A stretch of DNA of 26,406 bases from Burkholderiales bacterium (GTDB lineage Bacteria; Pseudomonadota; Gammaproteobacteria; Burkholderiales; JAEUOS01). The notes below the pieces were generated by a model, which had not been told where the DNA came from, ran no database searches, and saw only the letters and a program-made list of their open reading frames with translations. A program made the translations under genes and the position numbers. Each line of letters begins with the position of its first letter. Position 1 is the first letter of the stretch. The DNA lies in the NCBI GenBank assembly GCA_947456845.1, contig CANGUJ010000009.1, positions 1 to 26,406 on the forward strand. The letters run 5' to 3'. Positions 12,815 to 21,633 of this stretch are shown in pieces.

Positions 12815-15688
12815 ATGGCCGACTACAAAAGCACCCTCAACCTCCCAGACACGCCGTTCCCGATGCGCGGCGACCTCGCCAAGCGGGAGCCGGTCTGGGT
12901 CGCCGAGTGGCGGAAAAAGAATGTGTACGGCGCCATTCGCGACGCTTCGCGGGGGCGTCCCAAGTTCATCCTGCATGACGGCCCCCCGTATGCGAACGGG
13001 GACATCCACATCGGCCACGCGATCAACAAGATCCTCAAGGACGTGATCGTCAAGTCCAAGAACATGGCGGGATTCGACGCCCCCTACGTGCCGGGCTGGG
13101 ATTGCCACGGCATGCCGATCGAACGCGAGATCGAAAAGCAGCACGGCAAGAACCTCCCGGTCGAGAAAACCCAGAGCCTGGCGCGCGCCTACGCCGCCAT
13201 GCAGATCGAGCGGCAGAAAGCCGACTTCATGCGGCTGGGGGTCCTGGGCGAGTGGGACAACCCCTACCAGACCATGAATTTCAAGAGCGAGGCCGACGAG
13301 ATCCGCGTGCTCGGCCGCATCCTCGAGAAAGGCTATGTCTATCGGGGCCTGAAGCCCGTGAACTGGTGCTTCGACTGCCAGTCGGCGCTCGCCGAGGCCG
13401 AGGTCGAATACGCGGACAAGAAGGATTTCGCCATCGATGTGGGTTTCGGATTCGCCGAACACGCCAGGGTGGCGGCGGCGTTCGGCCTGCCCGCCCTGCC
13501 CAGGCAGGAGGGCAGCATCGTCATCTGGACCACGACGCCCTGGACCATCCCTTCCAACCAGGCCCTGAACCTGCACCCGGAATTCCTCTACGCCCTGGTC
13601 GACACGCCCAAGGGCCTGCTGATCCTGGCCAATGACCTGGTCGCGGCCAACATGACGCGCTGGGGCTTCGCGCAAGGCCGGTTCCATGTCGTGGCCACCA
13701 CGCGCGGCGCGAGCCTCGCCGGCATCGGCTTCCGCCATCCGCTCGCATCGACCGATGCGAGCTTCGACCGCCTGTCCCCGGTGTACCTGGGCGATTACGT
13801 GACCCTGGAGACCGGTACCGGCGTGGTCCATTCCGCACCCGCCTACGGCGTGGAGGACTTCCTGTCGTGCAAGGCGCACGGCATGCCTGACGACCAGATC
13901 CTCACCCCGGTGCTGGGCGACGGGAGGTACGCGCAGTCGCTTGCGCTTTTCGGCGGCCTGTCGATCTGGGAAGCCAACCCGAAGATCGTGGCCGCCCTGG
14001 AGAATGCCGGCGCGCTCCTCAAGAGCGAGCACTACACCCACAGCTACATGCATTGCTGGCGCCACAAGACGCCGATCATCTATCGCGCCTCCACCCAGTG
14101 GTTCGCGGCAATGGACACGCCCCCCGGTTTCGGCGCCAGCATGCCGGCCGAGTCCCTGCGCAGCACGGCCCTGCGCGCGGTCGAGCAGACCCGATTCTTC
14201 CCGGCCTGGGGCAAGCAGCGCCTGCACAGCATGATCGCCAACCGCCCCGACTGGACCCTGTCCCGGCAACGCCAGTGGGGGGTGCCCATGCCTTTTCTGG
14301 TCCACAGGGAAACCAGCCGGCTCCACCCGAGGACGCTCGACCTCCTCGAGGCCATCGCCAGACAAGTGGAGGCGAGCGGCATTGAAGCCTGGCAAACCTT
14401 GGACCTTGACGCGGTCGCGGCCGGCATCGGCGTGGACGACCTCGCCGACTACGTGAAGATCAAGGACACGCTCGACGTCTGGTTCGATTCAGGCTCGACT
14501 TTCCAGACCGTGATGGGCGGCCCGCAGGGCGAATCCAACGGCATGGGTTCGCACGGCCCCCAATCGCGCTATCCGGCCGACCTGTACCTCGAGGGCAGCG
14601 ACCAGCACCGCGGCTGGTTCCATTCCTCCCTGCTGATCTCCTGCATGGTCAACGGACGCGCGCCGTACGAGGGCCTGCTCACCCATGGCTTCGTGGTCGA
14701 CGGCCAGGGCCGCAAGATGAGCAAGTCGGTGGGCAATGTGATCGCCCCGCAGAAGGTCAGCGACACCCTGGGCGCCGAGATCCTGCGCCTGTGGGTCGCC
14801 TCCACGGACTATTCGGGCGAATTGTCCATCTCCGACGAAATCCTGAAGCGCGTCGTGGAGGCCTACCGGCGCATCCGCAACACCCTGCGCTTCCTGCTCG
14901 CCAACACCAGCGACTTCGACGCCGCCAAGGACGCCCTGCCGGTTTCGGAGTGGCTGGAAATCGACCGCTACGCGGTCGCGCGCGCGGCCGAGTTCCAGGC
15001 GGCCGTACTGGCCGACTACGCGCGCTATGAATTCCATCTCGCCACGCCGAAGCTGCAGACCTTCTGTTCGGAGGATCTCGGCGGCTTCTATCTCGACATT
15101 CTGAAGGACCGCCTCTACACCACCGCCAGCGGCAGCCGCCCGCGGCGCTCCGCGCAGACCGCCCTGTGGCACATCACCCAGGGGCTGCTGCGGCTGATGG
15201 CGCCGATCCTGTCGTTCACGGCCGAGGAGGCATGGGCTGTGTTCCGGCCGGGCCAGGCGACCATCTTCACCGAAACCTACTACACCTACCCGCACATCGA
15301 GGGCGGCGCGGACCTGATCGGCAAATGGACCGCGCTGCGCGCCATCCGTTCGGATGTCCTCAAGGTGCTCGAGGAGGCGCGTGCCGCCAAGACCATCGGA
15401 TCGTCCCTGCAGGCCGAGGTCGACATCGCGGCCAGCGGCGCGAAACTGGCCCTGTTGCAGTCGCTGGGAGACGATCTGCGCTTCGTGCTCATCACCTCCG
15501 CGGCGCGCGTCAGGCCGGTCGCCGAGGCAGCGGCCGAGCAGGTGCTGGTGCATCCCAGCGGCCATGCCAAATGCGAGCGCTGCTGGCACTACCGCGAGGA
15601 CGTCGGCTGCGATCCGACCCATCCGGACATCTGCGGCCGTTGCGTTTCCAACCTGGCCGGGCCGGGCGAGCCGCGGCAATTCGCGTGA
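12815..15688 (+). CDS. ileS: Isoleucyl-tRNA synthetase
   Basis: 957 residues, the bacterial type 1 class Ia enzyme. HIGH is at residues 65-68 (NGDIHIGHAINK) and KMSKS at 634-638. The CP1 editing domain lies between them (TTPWTIPSNQAL), and a C-terminal zinc site uses Cys920, Cys923, Cys940 and Cys943. The zinc site and motif pattern match the chromosomal form (E. coli is 938 residues), not the mupirocin-resistant type 2 form. It charges tRNA-Ile and clears Val-tRNA-Ile. The stop TGA overlaps the GTG start of lspA as GTGA. The ATG is preceded by a C-rich stretch (CCACAGCCCC) with no Shine-Dalgarno sequence, so initiation may rely on coupling to ribF or on S1. Confidence 0.98.
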   Translation: MADYKSTLNLPDTPFPMRGDLAKREPVWVAEWRKKNVYGAIRDASRGRPKFILHDGPPYANGDIHIGHAINKILKDVIVKSKNMAGFDAPYVPGWDCHGMPIEREIEKQHGKNLPVEKTQSLARAYAAMQIERQKADFMRLGVLGEWDNPYQTMNFKSEADEIRVLGRILEKGYVYRGLKPVNWCFDCQSALAEAEVEYADKKDFAIDVGFGFAEHARVAAAFGLPALPRQEGSIVIWTTTPWTIPSNQALNLHPEFLYALVDTPKGLLILANDLVAANMTRWGFAQGRFHVVATTRGASLAGIGFRHPLASTDASFDRLSPVYLGDYVTLETGTGVVHSAPAYGVEDFLSCKAHGMPDDQILTPVLGDGRYAQSLALFGGLSIWEANPKIVAALENAGALLKSEHYTHSYMHCWRHKTPIIYRASTQWFAAMDTPPGFGASMPAESLRSTALRAVEQTRFFPAWGKQRLHSMIANRPDWTLSRQRQWGVPMPFLVHRETSRLHPRTLDLLEAIARQVEASGIEAWQTLDLDAVAAGIGVDDLADYVKIKDTLDVWFDSGSTFQTVMGGPQGESNGMGSHGPQSRYPADLYLEGSDQHRGWFHSSLLISCMVNGRAPYEGLLTHGFVVDGQGRKMSKSVGNVIAPQKVSDTLGAEILRLWVASTDYSGELSISDEILKRVVEAYRRIRNTLRFLLANTSDFDAAKDALPVSEWLEIDRYAVARAAEFQAAVLADYARYEFHLATPKLQTFCSEDLGGFYLDILKDRLYTTASGSRPRRSAQTALWHITQGLLRLMAPILSFTAEEAWAVFRPGQATIFTETYYTYPHIEGGADLIGKWTALRAIRSDVLKVLEEARAAKTIGSSLQAEVDIAASGAKLALLQSLGDDLRFVLITSAARVRPVAEAAAEQVLVHPSGHAKCERCWHYREDVGCDPTHPDICGRCVSNLAGPGEPRQFA

Positions 15689-16173
15689 AGCGCCAGGCAT
15701 TCAACTGGCCGCTGGCGCTGGCGCTCGCGGTCGTCGTCGTCGTCCTGGACCAGTGGAGCAAGCATGCCATCACGGCAAGCTTCCGCTATGGGGAAGTCAG
15801 GCCCGTGACCTCGTTCTTCAATCTGGTGCTGGTCCACAACACGGGCGCGGCCTTCAGTTTCCTGTCAGGCGCCTCCGGCTGGCAGCGCGAGTTCTTCATC
15901 GGCGTGACGGCACTGGCGCTGGCGATGATCCTCTGGATGGTGCGCCGGCACCGCGAGGAACTGCTGTTTTGCTGGGGCCTGGCATGCGTGGCGGCCGGCG
16001 CGGTCGGCAATCTGATCGACCGCGTGTCCCATGGCTATGTGGTCGATTTCCTCGACTTCCACGCGGGCGGCTGGCATTTCTGGGCCTTCAACCTCGCCGA
16101 TTCGTCGATCACCCTGGGCGCCGGCCTGCTGATCGTCGACAGTTTTCGTCCGCGACCGGCACCGCCATCGTAG
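15685..16173 (+). CDS. lspA: Lipoprotein signal peptidase II
   Basis: 162 residues with four hydrophobic segments (about 9-22, 68-86, 94-110 and 133-153), an inner-membrane aspartyl protease that removes the signal peptide of diacylated prolipoproteins. The family motifs are VLDQWSKH, NTGAAFSFL, GNLIDRVSHGYVVDFLDF and AFNLADSSI; the catalytic pair should be Asp121 and Asp139. I start at GTG 15685, which overlaps the ileS stop as GTGA; no upstream in-frame start makes sense. The ileS-lspA pair is one of the most conserved gene orders in proteobacteria. Confidence 0.97.
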   Translation: MKRQAFNWPLALALAVVVVVLDQWSKHAITASFRYGEVRPVTSFFNLVLVHNTGAAFSFLSGASGWQREFFIGVTALALAMILWMVRRHREELLFCWGLACVAAGAVGNLIDRVSHGYVVDFLDFHAGGWHFWAFNLADSSITLGAGLLIVDSFRPRPAPPS

Positions 16174-16267
16174 GCGTCCTTACCGTACACTTGGTGTCCC
16201 GCAACTGCACGCCGGCGCCAGGAACAAGCCTGCAGCAGCGCTTGATCGCGGAACATTCCCCGTGCTC

Positions 16268-16294
16268 ATGACCAAACCACTCCGCACCCGATGA
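16268..16294 (+). other. Tiny ORF ending across the coaBC start codon
   Basis: An ATG at 16268 opens an 8-codon frame (MTKPLRTR) whose TGA (16292-16294) overlaps the coaBC ATG (16291-16293) as ATGA. coaBC itself has no Shine-Dalgarno sequence. It may serve translational coupling, or it may be chance. No protein function is implied. Confidence 0.3.
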
Positions 16295-17481
16295 ACAAGC
16301 GCCTCGTTCTGGGCATCACCGGCGGCATCGCCGCGTACAAGAGTTGCGAATTGGTGCGCCTGTGCGTCAAGGCCGGCATCGCGGTGGATGTCATCATGAC
16401 CAAGGCGGCGACGCACTTCATCGCGCCCGCCACCTTCCAGGCGCTCTCCGGAAGACCGGTCTGGACCGATCTTTGGGACGCGCGCGAACCGAAAAGCATG
16501 GCGCATATCGAGCTCTCGCGCGACGCGGCGGGCATCCTTGTCGCGCCCGCGAGCGCGGACTTCATGGCCAAGGTGGCCAACGGTTTCGCCGACGATCTGC
16601 TCTCCACACTGTGCCTGGCGCGGCAGCCCGGCAGCCCCCTCCTGGTCGCGCCGGCGATGAATGTGGAAATGTGGCAGCAGCCGCCCACCCGCCGCAACAA
16701 GGCGCGCCTGGTCGAGGATGGCGTGGTCGTTCTCGGCCCCGGCCGCGGCGAACAGGCGTGCGGGGAAACCGGCGATGGGCGCATGCTGGAGCCCGCAGAC
16801 CTGTTCGCCCATGTGGCTGCGCTGTTCGCGCCCAAGCTGCTCAAGGGCAAGCGCATCCTCATGACCGCCGGTCCGACCGAGGAACCGATCGACCCGGTGC
16901 GCGTGATCACCAACACATCCAGCGGGAAGATGGGCTACGCGCTTGCCCAGGCCGCATCCGACGCCGGAGCGACGGTATGCCTGGTCTCGGGTCCGACCTC
17001 GCTGCCCACGCCCGCCGGTGTCACCCGCATCGACGTCAAGACGGCCCGCGAAATGTTCGAGGCGGTCAAGGCGCAGGTGGCCGGCGCGCATGTGTTCATC
17101 GCCGTCGCGGCGGTGGCCGACTACTACGTCAAGGAGTACAGCGAACGCAAGCTCAAGAAGCGCGAGCATCATCCTGGCCTGACCCTGGAACTGGCGGAAA
17201 ACCCGGATATCCTCAAATGGGTCGCCCAATCGGAGAAGGCGCCGTTTTGCGTGGGCTTCGCCGCGGAGTCGCATGACGTGCTCGAAAACGCCGAGGCGAA
17301 ACGGCGCCGCAAGGGCATACCGCTGCTGGTGGCCAATCGCGCCCAGGACGCCTTCGGGCGCGACGACAACCAGATCACGCTGATCGACGACAACGGGCGA
17401 CACCCGCTCCCGCGCGGCACCAAGGCCGCCCTCGCGCGCGAGATCGTCGCCCATCTGGCCGCCATGCTGGACGCGGACTGA
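16291..17481 (+). CDS. coaBC: Bifunctional phosphopantothenoylcysteine decarboxylase / synthetase
   Basis: 396 residues, two enzymes of coenzyme A synthesis in one chain. The N-terminal CoaC flavoprotein (about 1-180) starts LGITGGIAAYK and has the catalytic His72 (AHIELS), the PAMNVEMW motif (121-128) and Cys157 (QACGETGDGRM). The C-terminal CoaB (about 188-396) has the nucleotide-binding start ILMTAGPTEEPIDPVRVITN, the KLKK lysines and the late VANRAQDAFG motif. It converts 4'-phosphopantothenate and cysteine, with CTP, to phosphopantetheine. The FMN it needs is made by ribF in the same block. The gene lies 117 bases after lspA. In many relatives dut follows directly, but here another five kilobases intervene. 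Confidence 0.97.
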   Translation: MNKRLVLGITGGIAAYKSCELVRLCVKAGIAVDVIMTKAATHFIAPATFQALSGRPVWTDLWDAREPKSMAHIELSRDAAGILVAPASADFMAKVANGFADDLLSTLCLARQPGSPLLVAPAMNVEMWQQPPTRRNKARLVEDGVVVLGPGRGEQACGETGDGRMLEPADLFAHVAALFAPKLLKGKRILMTAGPTEEPIDPVRVITNTSSGKMGYALAQAASDAGATVCLVSGPTSLPTPAGVTRIDVKTAREMFEAVKAQVAGAHVFIAVAAVADYYVKEYSERKLKKREHHPGLTLELAENPDILKWVAQSEKAPFCVGFAAESHDVLENAEAKRRRKGIPLLVANRAQDAFGRDDNQITLIDDNGRHPLPRGTKAALAREIVAHLAAMLDAD

Positions 17482-17489
17482 GGCATCGT

Positions 17490-18539
17490 ATGCGCCTGTC
17501 CATCCTCGACCAGTCGCCCGTGATCAGCGGGCATTCGGCAAGGGATGCCCTCGCCGCCACCCTGGAGCTGGCGCAGGCAGCGGAGGATCTCGGCTACGAG
17601 CGCTTCTGGCTGGCCGAACATCATGGCCTCCTGTCGCTGGCCGACCCGTGTCCGGAAGTACTGCTGGCCCGCATCGGCAGCATCACGCGCCGCATCCGCC
17701 TCGGCACCGGCGGCATCCTGCTGCCCTATTACGCGCCGTTCAAGGTGGCCGAGCAGTTCAGCATGCTAGAGGCCTTGTTTCCGAGCCGCATCGACCTCGG
17801 CATCGGCCGCGCCCCTGGTGGCGACTTGAAGACCGCGCGCGCCCTTTCCGGTTCCACCACCGGCGGCAGCTACAACGCCGCGGAGTTCTTTCCCCAGCAG
17901 GTCATGGAACTGGTGGCACTCCTGGAAGGCAACCTGCGACCGGACCACCCGCATGCCGAGGTGGTGTTGCAGCCCCAGGTCGACACCGCTCCGCAGGTTT
18001 GGATCCTCGGCTCGTCCGACTACGGCGGCGCGCTGGCCGCACATTTAGGCCTGCGCTTCGCCTTCGCGCATTTCATCAATCCGCATGGCGGCGAACAGGT
18101 CGCCCGGGCGTATCGCGCCGGCTTCAAGGCAGCCCCGGGCTCGGCAACCTCGCGCGGCGCCGTCACGCCCGACCCCTGGCATGCGATAGCGCTCTTCTGC
18201 ATCTGCGCCCCCAGCCAGAGCGAAGCGGACGCGATGGCGATGGCGGTCGACACCCGCCGCCTGCAGATGGCCTACGGCATCAACGCCCCGATCCCGAGCG
18301 TCGAGGAGGCGCGCGCACGCCTGGCGCACCTGAGCGAACGGGACCGGTTGGTCATCGAACGTGAACGGCCCCGCGCCATCATCGGGACGCCCGATTTGGT
18401 GGCCGACCGCGCCGCTGAACTGGCCGAGTTGTACGCAGCCGACGAGGTCATCGTGCTCACCGTGGCGCCCGACTACCGGGCGCGGCTGACGTCGTGCGAG
18501 TTGCTCGCGCGCACGCTGGCCGCCTGCGCGACCACCTGA
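17490..18539 (+). CDS. LLM class (luciferase-like) flavin-dependent oxidoreductase
   Basis: 349 residues. MRLSILDQSPVISG, RFWLAEHHG, RIRLGTGGILLPYYAPFKVAEQF and DLGIGRAPGG are signatures of the MsnO8/YhbW-like branch of bacterial luciferase-like monooxygenases. The fold is a TIM barrel that uses reduced FMN and O2; substrate cannot be told. GAGG (17480-17483), overlapping the coaBC stop, is a good ribosome site 6 bases before the ATG. With a spacing of 8 bases it is almost surely cotranscribed with coaBC. Length and motifs are complete. Confidence 0.9.
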   Translation: MRLSILDQSPVISGHSARDALAATLELAQAAEDLGYERFWLAEHHGLLSLADPCPEVLLARIGSITRRIRLGTGGILLPYYAPFKVAEQFSMLEALFPSRIDLGIGRAPGGDLKTARALSGSTTGGSYNAAEFFPQQVMELVALLEGNLRPDHPHAEVVLQPQVDTAPQVWILGSSDYGGALAAHLGLRFAFAHFINPHGGEQVARAYRAGFKAAPGSATSRGAVTPDPWHAIALFCICAPSQSEADAMAMAVDTRRLQMAYGINAPIPSVEEARARLAHLSERDRLVIERERPRAIIGTPDLVADRAAELAELYAADEVIVLTVAPDYRARLTSCELLARTLAACATT

Positions 18540-18540
18540 A

Positions 18541-18561
18541 CCGGCCGCGCTCCAAGGCCGG
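18541..18561 (+). other. Hairpin directly after the LLM oxidoreductase gene
   Basis: CCGGCC (18541-18546) and GGCCGG (18556-18561) form a 6-bp stem with a 9-base loop just behind the stop codon. It has no T run, so it is not a clear intrinsic terminator. The rest of the 238-base gap to the next gene holds GC-rich sequence and a TAGAAT -10-like box. Confidence 0.35.
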
Positions 18562-18740
18562 AGACTGCCGCCCTTTTCGCGCACATGCGCGCATGAGGCC
18601 GGTTTGTGTTGTCCGCGCCGTGCGGGCGCATGCCCGGGCCTACCGACCCGCGCGGCCAATCGCGCCCGGTCGATTTCGGGGCTTGCGCGAATCCGCGCAC
18701 AATTTGCAACACCTCACAAAATCCCGCCAAAACAAACGGG

Positions 18741-18746
18741 TAGAAT
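18741..18746 (+). promoter_or_regulatory. Possible -10 box for the MDR oxidoreductase
   Basis: TAGAAT stands 31 bases before the ATG at 18778, in a locally AT-rich stretch. No recognisable -35 hexamer lies 16-18 bases upstream. The same TAGAAT is found ahead of purN (11759-11754, complement) and of the desaturase (7797-7792, complement), which lends mild support. Confidence 0.4.
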
Positions 18747-18777
18747 CGAGTGCCCCGTTCGTAGAGCGCGCTATTCC

Positions 18778-19815
18778 ATGGCAGATGTTACCGCCCTGAC
18801 CAATCACCAGGTCCGCCTTGCAGCCCGGCCGGTCGGCCTGCCCAAGGACAGCGACTGGCGCTTTGTCGAGGAGCCGGTCAGGGCTCCAGGTGCAGGCGGC
18901 GTCACGGTCAAGGTGCTCTTCCTTTCGCTCGACCCGGCCATGCGCGGCTGGATGAACGAAGGCAGGAGCTACATTCCACCGGTCGGCCTGGGCGAGGTGA
19001 TGCGCGCCGGCGCGGTGGGGCAGGTGATCGCGTCGAACAATCCGCGCTTTTCGATCGGCGAGCATGTCAGCGGCGGCTTCGGCGTCCAGACCTACTGCAC
19101 CATCGCGGAAGCCGACATCGGACGCACCGGCTTGACCACCATCGATCTGGCGGCAGGCACCCTGCCGCAGTGGCTGAACGCACTCGGCATGCCCGGGATG
19201 ACCGCGTATTTCGGCCTGCTCGAAGTCGGCCGGCCCCGGCCCGGTGAGACCGTGGTCGTCTCGGGCGCCGCAGGCGCGGTCGGACAGACCGTGGGCCAGA
19301 TCGCGAAAATCACCGGTTGCCGCGTTGTCGGCATCGCAGGCGGCGCGGCCAAATGCGGATTCGTGGTCGATGAACTCGGCTTCGATGCGTGCATCGACTA
19401 CAAGGCCGCCAGCGTGCGCGAGGGCCTGAAACAGCATTGCCCGGCCGGCGTGGACGTGTATTTCGACAATGTGGGCGGAGACATCCTCGATACCGTTCTC
19501 ACGCGGATCAACCGTGGAGCGCGAATCGTGATCTGCGGCGCGATTTCGCAATACAACAACACCACCCCGGTCAAGGGCCCCTCGAACTACCTTTCCCTGC
19601 TGGTCAACCGGGCGCGCATGGAGGGCATCGTGGTCTTCGACTGGGCGGACCGTTACCGCGAGGCGGTGCAACAAATCGCCCAATGGATGCGCGAAGGGCG
19701 CTTTCATTCCCGCGAGGATGTCGTGCAGGGGCTCGAAAAATTCCCCGCGGCTCTCAACATGCTGTTTTCCGGCAGGAACTTCGGCAAGCTGATTCTCCAG
19801 GTTGCCGACCTGTGA
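18778..19815 (+). CDS. NADP-dependent MDR superfamily oxidoreductase (zinc-independent)
   Basis: 345 residues from ATG 18778; the longer open frame upstream is unconserved GC-rich sequence. The motifs LSLDPAMRGWM, GEHVSGGFGVQTY, SGAAGAVGQTVGQIAK (NADP-binding loop), FDNVGGDILD and the late KLILQV fit the prostaglandin reductase / CurA-like group of medium-chain reductases, which reduce C=C bonds of enones without zinc. Substrate is unknown. A separate transcription unit is likely, given the 238-base gap before it and a -10-like box. Its TGA stop overlaps an ATG as TGATG, the first of three such junctions leading to the next gene. Confidence 0.9.
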   Translation: MADVTALTNHQVRLAARPVGLPKDSDWRFVEEPVRAPGAGGVTVKVLFLSLDPAMRGWMNEGRSYIPPVGLGEVMRAGAVGQVIASNNPRFSIGEHVSGGFGVQTYCTIAEADIGRTGLTTIDLAAGTLPQWLNALGMPGMTAYFGLLEVGRPRPGETVVVSGAAGAVGQTVGQIAKITGCRVVGIAGGAAKCGFVVDELGFDACIDYKAASVREGLKQHCPAGVDVYFDNVGGDILDTVLTRINRGARIVICGAISQYNNTTPVKGPSNYLSLLVNRARMEGIVVFDWADRYREAVQQIAQWMREGRFHSREDVVQGLEKFPAALNMLFSGRNFGKLILQVADL

Positions 19816-19872
19816 TGCACGAACGCGCCGACGACTCCAACCCATGATGCCGCTGTCACGCAACGCTTGATG
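19813..19872 (+). other. Chain of TGATG junctions with two tiny ORFs
   Basis: The oxidoreductase stop TGA (19813-19815) overlaps ATG (19815-19817). That opens a 10-codon frame (MHERADDSNP) ending TGA 19845-19847, which overlaps ATG 19847-19849. This second frame (MPLSRNA) ends TGA 19868-19870, which overlaps ATG 19870 of the PilZ-like gene. No Shine-Dalgarno sequence is visible before that ATG. The layout would let ribosomes stop and restart across the 54-base gap. The arrangement is seen directly; the function is inferred. Confidence 0.45.
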
Positions 19873-21621
19873 AGCACAGAGACCGGTTCCCTGAGCATAC
19901 CGCTCCTCAGCCCCGATACCTGCCGGGCATGGCTTTCCACCCTGCCGGCCGCCGACCCGGTCGCGTGCGCCAACGCGATCACCGCGGCCCTCGACGACAT
20001 GCCGGACCCGGGCGGCATCAACGCGCTCAAGGTGCTCGAAACCCTGCGCCAGCCGACCTTGCAGCTACAGGAAGGCCTGGCGACGCGCTACTCGGACAAA
20101 CTGTTGCCGCTCACTGCGCAGCAGACCGACTCGCTGCAGTGTGCGGTGCGTCTGGCGCTGCGGCTCGCCGCTGCCTTGTCCGAGGGGCTGCCGGTCGCGC
20201 TGGCTGACACCGGCGAATATGGACGCCTCGCGCCCCTGGTGCACCAGCGTGTGATCTACTGGGCGGTGCAGGCGATGCTCAATTACCTGCGCGCCCGTCA
20301 GCGCGTGCCGGAGGAGATCTGGAACATCGCGCAAAACGTGCTGGCCAGCGCCGCCCGGGCAGGCATGCTCGACGCCTCGGTGCGCGACTCCCTGCACCCC
20401 GACGGCCGCACCAGCGTGTCAAGCACCTACGCGCGGGGAGTGCTGCTGCACATGAGCGGCGCGCGTTCACTGGCCGCGCGCGAACTCGAGTACGCCCATC
20501 AGATCGCCGTGGCCTTTGACCGCAAGGTCACCTTCACCTACCGCAACCGCGACGGCGGCGGCGAGTCCGGCGGGGTGGCATCGGCTGGCGAAGGCGCGAG
20601 GATTCGCGAACTCGACATCGGCCGGCTGCATCACACGCTGGACGTGACCCTGCTGGCCAAGTCGGTGGGAGGCCGCCTCAAGGAACTCGACCGCGGCAGC
20701 CAATTCGAAACCCCCGTGCTCAAACCCGCACCCACACCGGCGGTGCTGCGCCCCTTGTTTAGCAAGCTTTACGCTGCCTGGTGCGCGCGCACCAATTTGC
20801 GCAGGTTTCCGCGTCGCCACCGCAGCGAAGTCATTTTCTTCGCCATCGACCCGGAATTGATGTACGGCCTGATGAAACGCCGGCCCTACGTGGCCCCGCC
20901 GCCACCGAAACTCTACAACCATGTCGAAGTGGCGAACATCTATCTTGATGCGACCGGCGTACCGAAGCGGGAAGAATCGCACACGCCTGAAAGCTGGCAA
21001 CGGATGCTGGCCGTGCTGGACTGCTGGCAAATGGTGGAGGAAAGCGCGAACGGCCTGTCCATGCAGCGCGGCGCGCATGCCGGCAACACCCGGGTGAAGC
21101 GCGGCCAGCTGGCGGCAATCCGTCATGGCGCGCAAGGTGCCGCAATGATCGGCGAGATCCGCTGGGCTGAACAGACCACGGACGGCCGGATCGAGGTCGG
21201 CCTGGAAATGCTGCCCGGCCTGGCGCGTGCCGGCGCCGCCCGCTACACCGAAACCAGCACCATCATGTCCGCGACCGGCAAGTCGCTCACCACCGCGGCG
21301 CTCATTCTCGACAACTTCCGGCGCAGGACGCCGGGGGCTCGCGACGCGCGTCCGCACGAACACGGGCATGGCGAGGACGACCACGCCGATGCGGAAAAGG
21401 AACTACCGTCGATCGACGAGCGCATGCTCAACGAGACCGGCGCACTCACCCCGCTGCGCGGTTACACCGAACAGGCGACCATCCTCCTGCCGGTGGGCTG
21501 GGCGCGCGAAGGCAACATCATCGAATTCCTCGACGGCACCACGGCACTGCGCATGAAGCTTTGCAGCGTCGCAAGCCGCCACGGCGAGTTCGAACGCATG
21601 CACTTCGAAATCGCGCACTAG
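19870..21621 (+). CDS. Large cytoplasmic protein with PilZ-like C-terminal region, function unknown
   Basis: 583 residues from ATG 19870, with no signal peptide or membrane helix. The N-terminal half (about 1-300) is helix-rich and not recognised. From about 305 a pattern like a PilZ domain appears: an Arg cluster RRFPRRHR (311-318), then WQMVEESANGL (386-396), which resembles the (D/N)xSxxG part, then RGQLAAIRHG and IGEIRWAEQ...IEVGLEML (428-448). If real, it would bind cyclic di-GMP, but the Asp/Asn of the motif is Glu here and the spacing between Arg cluster and Ser motif is unusually long. A His/Asp-rich stretch lies at about 496-507 (HEHGHGEDDHAD). It could be an effector or a degenerate PilZ protein. 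The MDR gene precedes it and the stop is 12 bases from the convergent dehydrogenase. Confidence 0.6.
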   Translation: MSTETGSLSIPLLSPDTCRAWLSTLPAADPVACANAITAALDDMPDPGGINALKVLETLRQPTLQLQEGLATRYSDKLLPLTAQQTDSLQCAVRLALRLAAALSEGLPVALADTGEYGRLAPLVHQRVIYWAVQAMLNYLRARQRVPEEIWNIAQNVLASAARAGMLDASVRDSLHPDGRTSVSSTYARGVLLHMSGARSLAARELEYAHQIAVAFDRKVTFTYRNRDGGGESGGVASAGEGARIRELDIGRLHHTLDVTLLAKSVGGRLKELDRGSQFETPVLKPAPTPAVLRPLFSKLYAAWCARTNLRRFPRRHRSEVIFFAIDPELMYGLMKRRPYVAPPPPKLYNHVEVANIYLDATGVPKREESHTPESWQRMLAVLDCWQMVEESANGLSMQRGAHAGNTRVKRGQLAAIRHGAQGAAMIGEIRWAEQTTDGRIEVGLEMLPGLARAGAARYTETSTIMSATGKSLTTAALILDNFRRRTPGARDARPHEHGHGEDDHADAEKELPSIDERMLNETGALTPLRGYTEQATILLPVGWAREGNIIEFLDGTTALRMKLCSVASRHGEFERMHFEIAH

Positions 21622-21633
21622 CAGGCGCGCCGT

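Noticed and set aside
12635..14395. 586-codon open frame on the - strand across ileS
   Set aside because: Antisense shadow of ileS; His/Gly/Val/Asp-rich composition without domains, while ileS motifs cover the same bases.
18604..18777. Upstream extension of the MDR oxidoreductase from an ATG near 18604
   Set aside because: The 58 extra codons are Arg/Ala-rich and unconserved, and the family starts at about MADVTALTNHQV.
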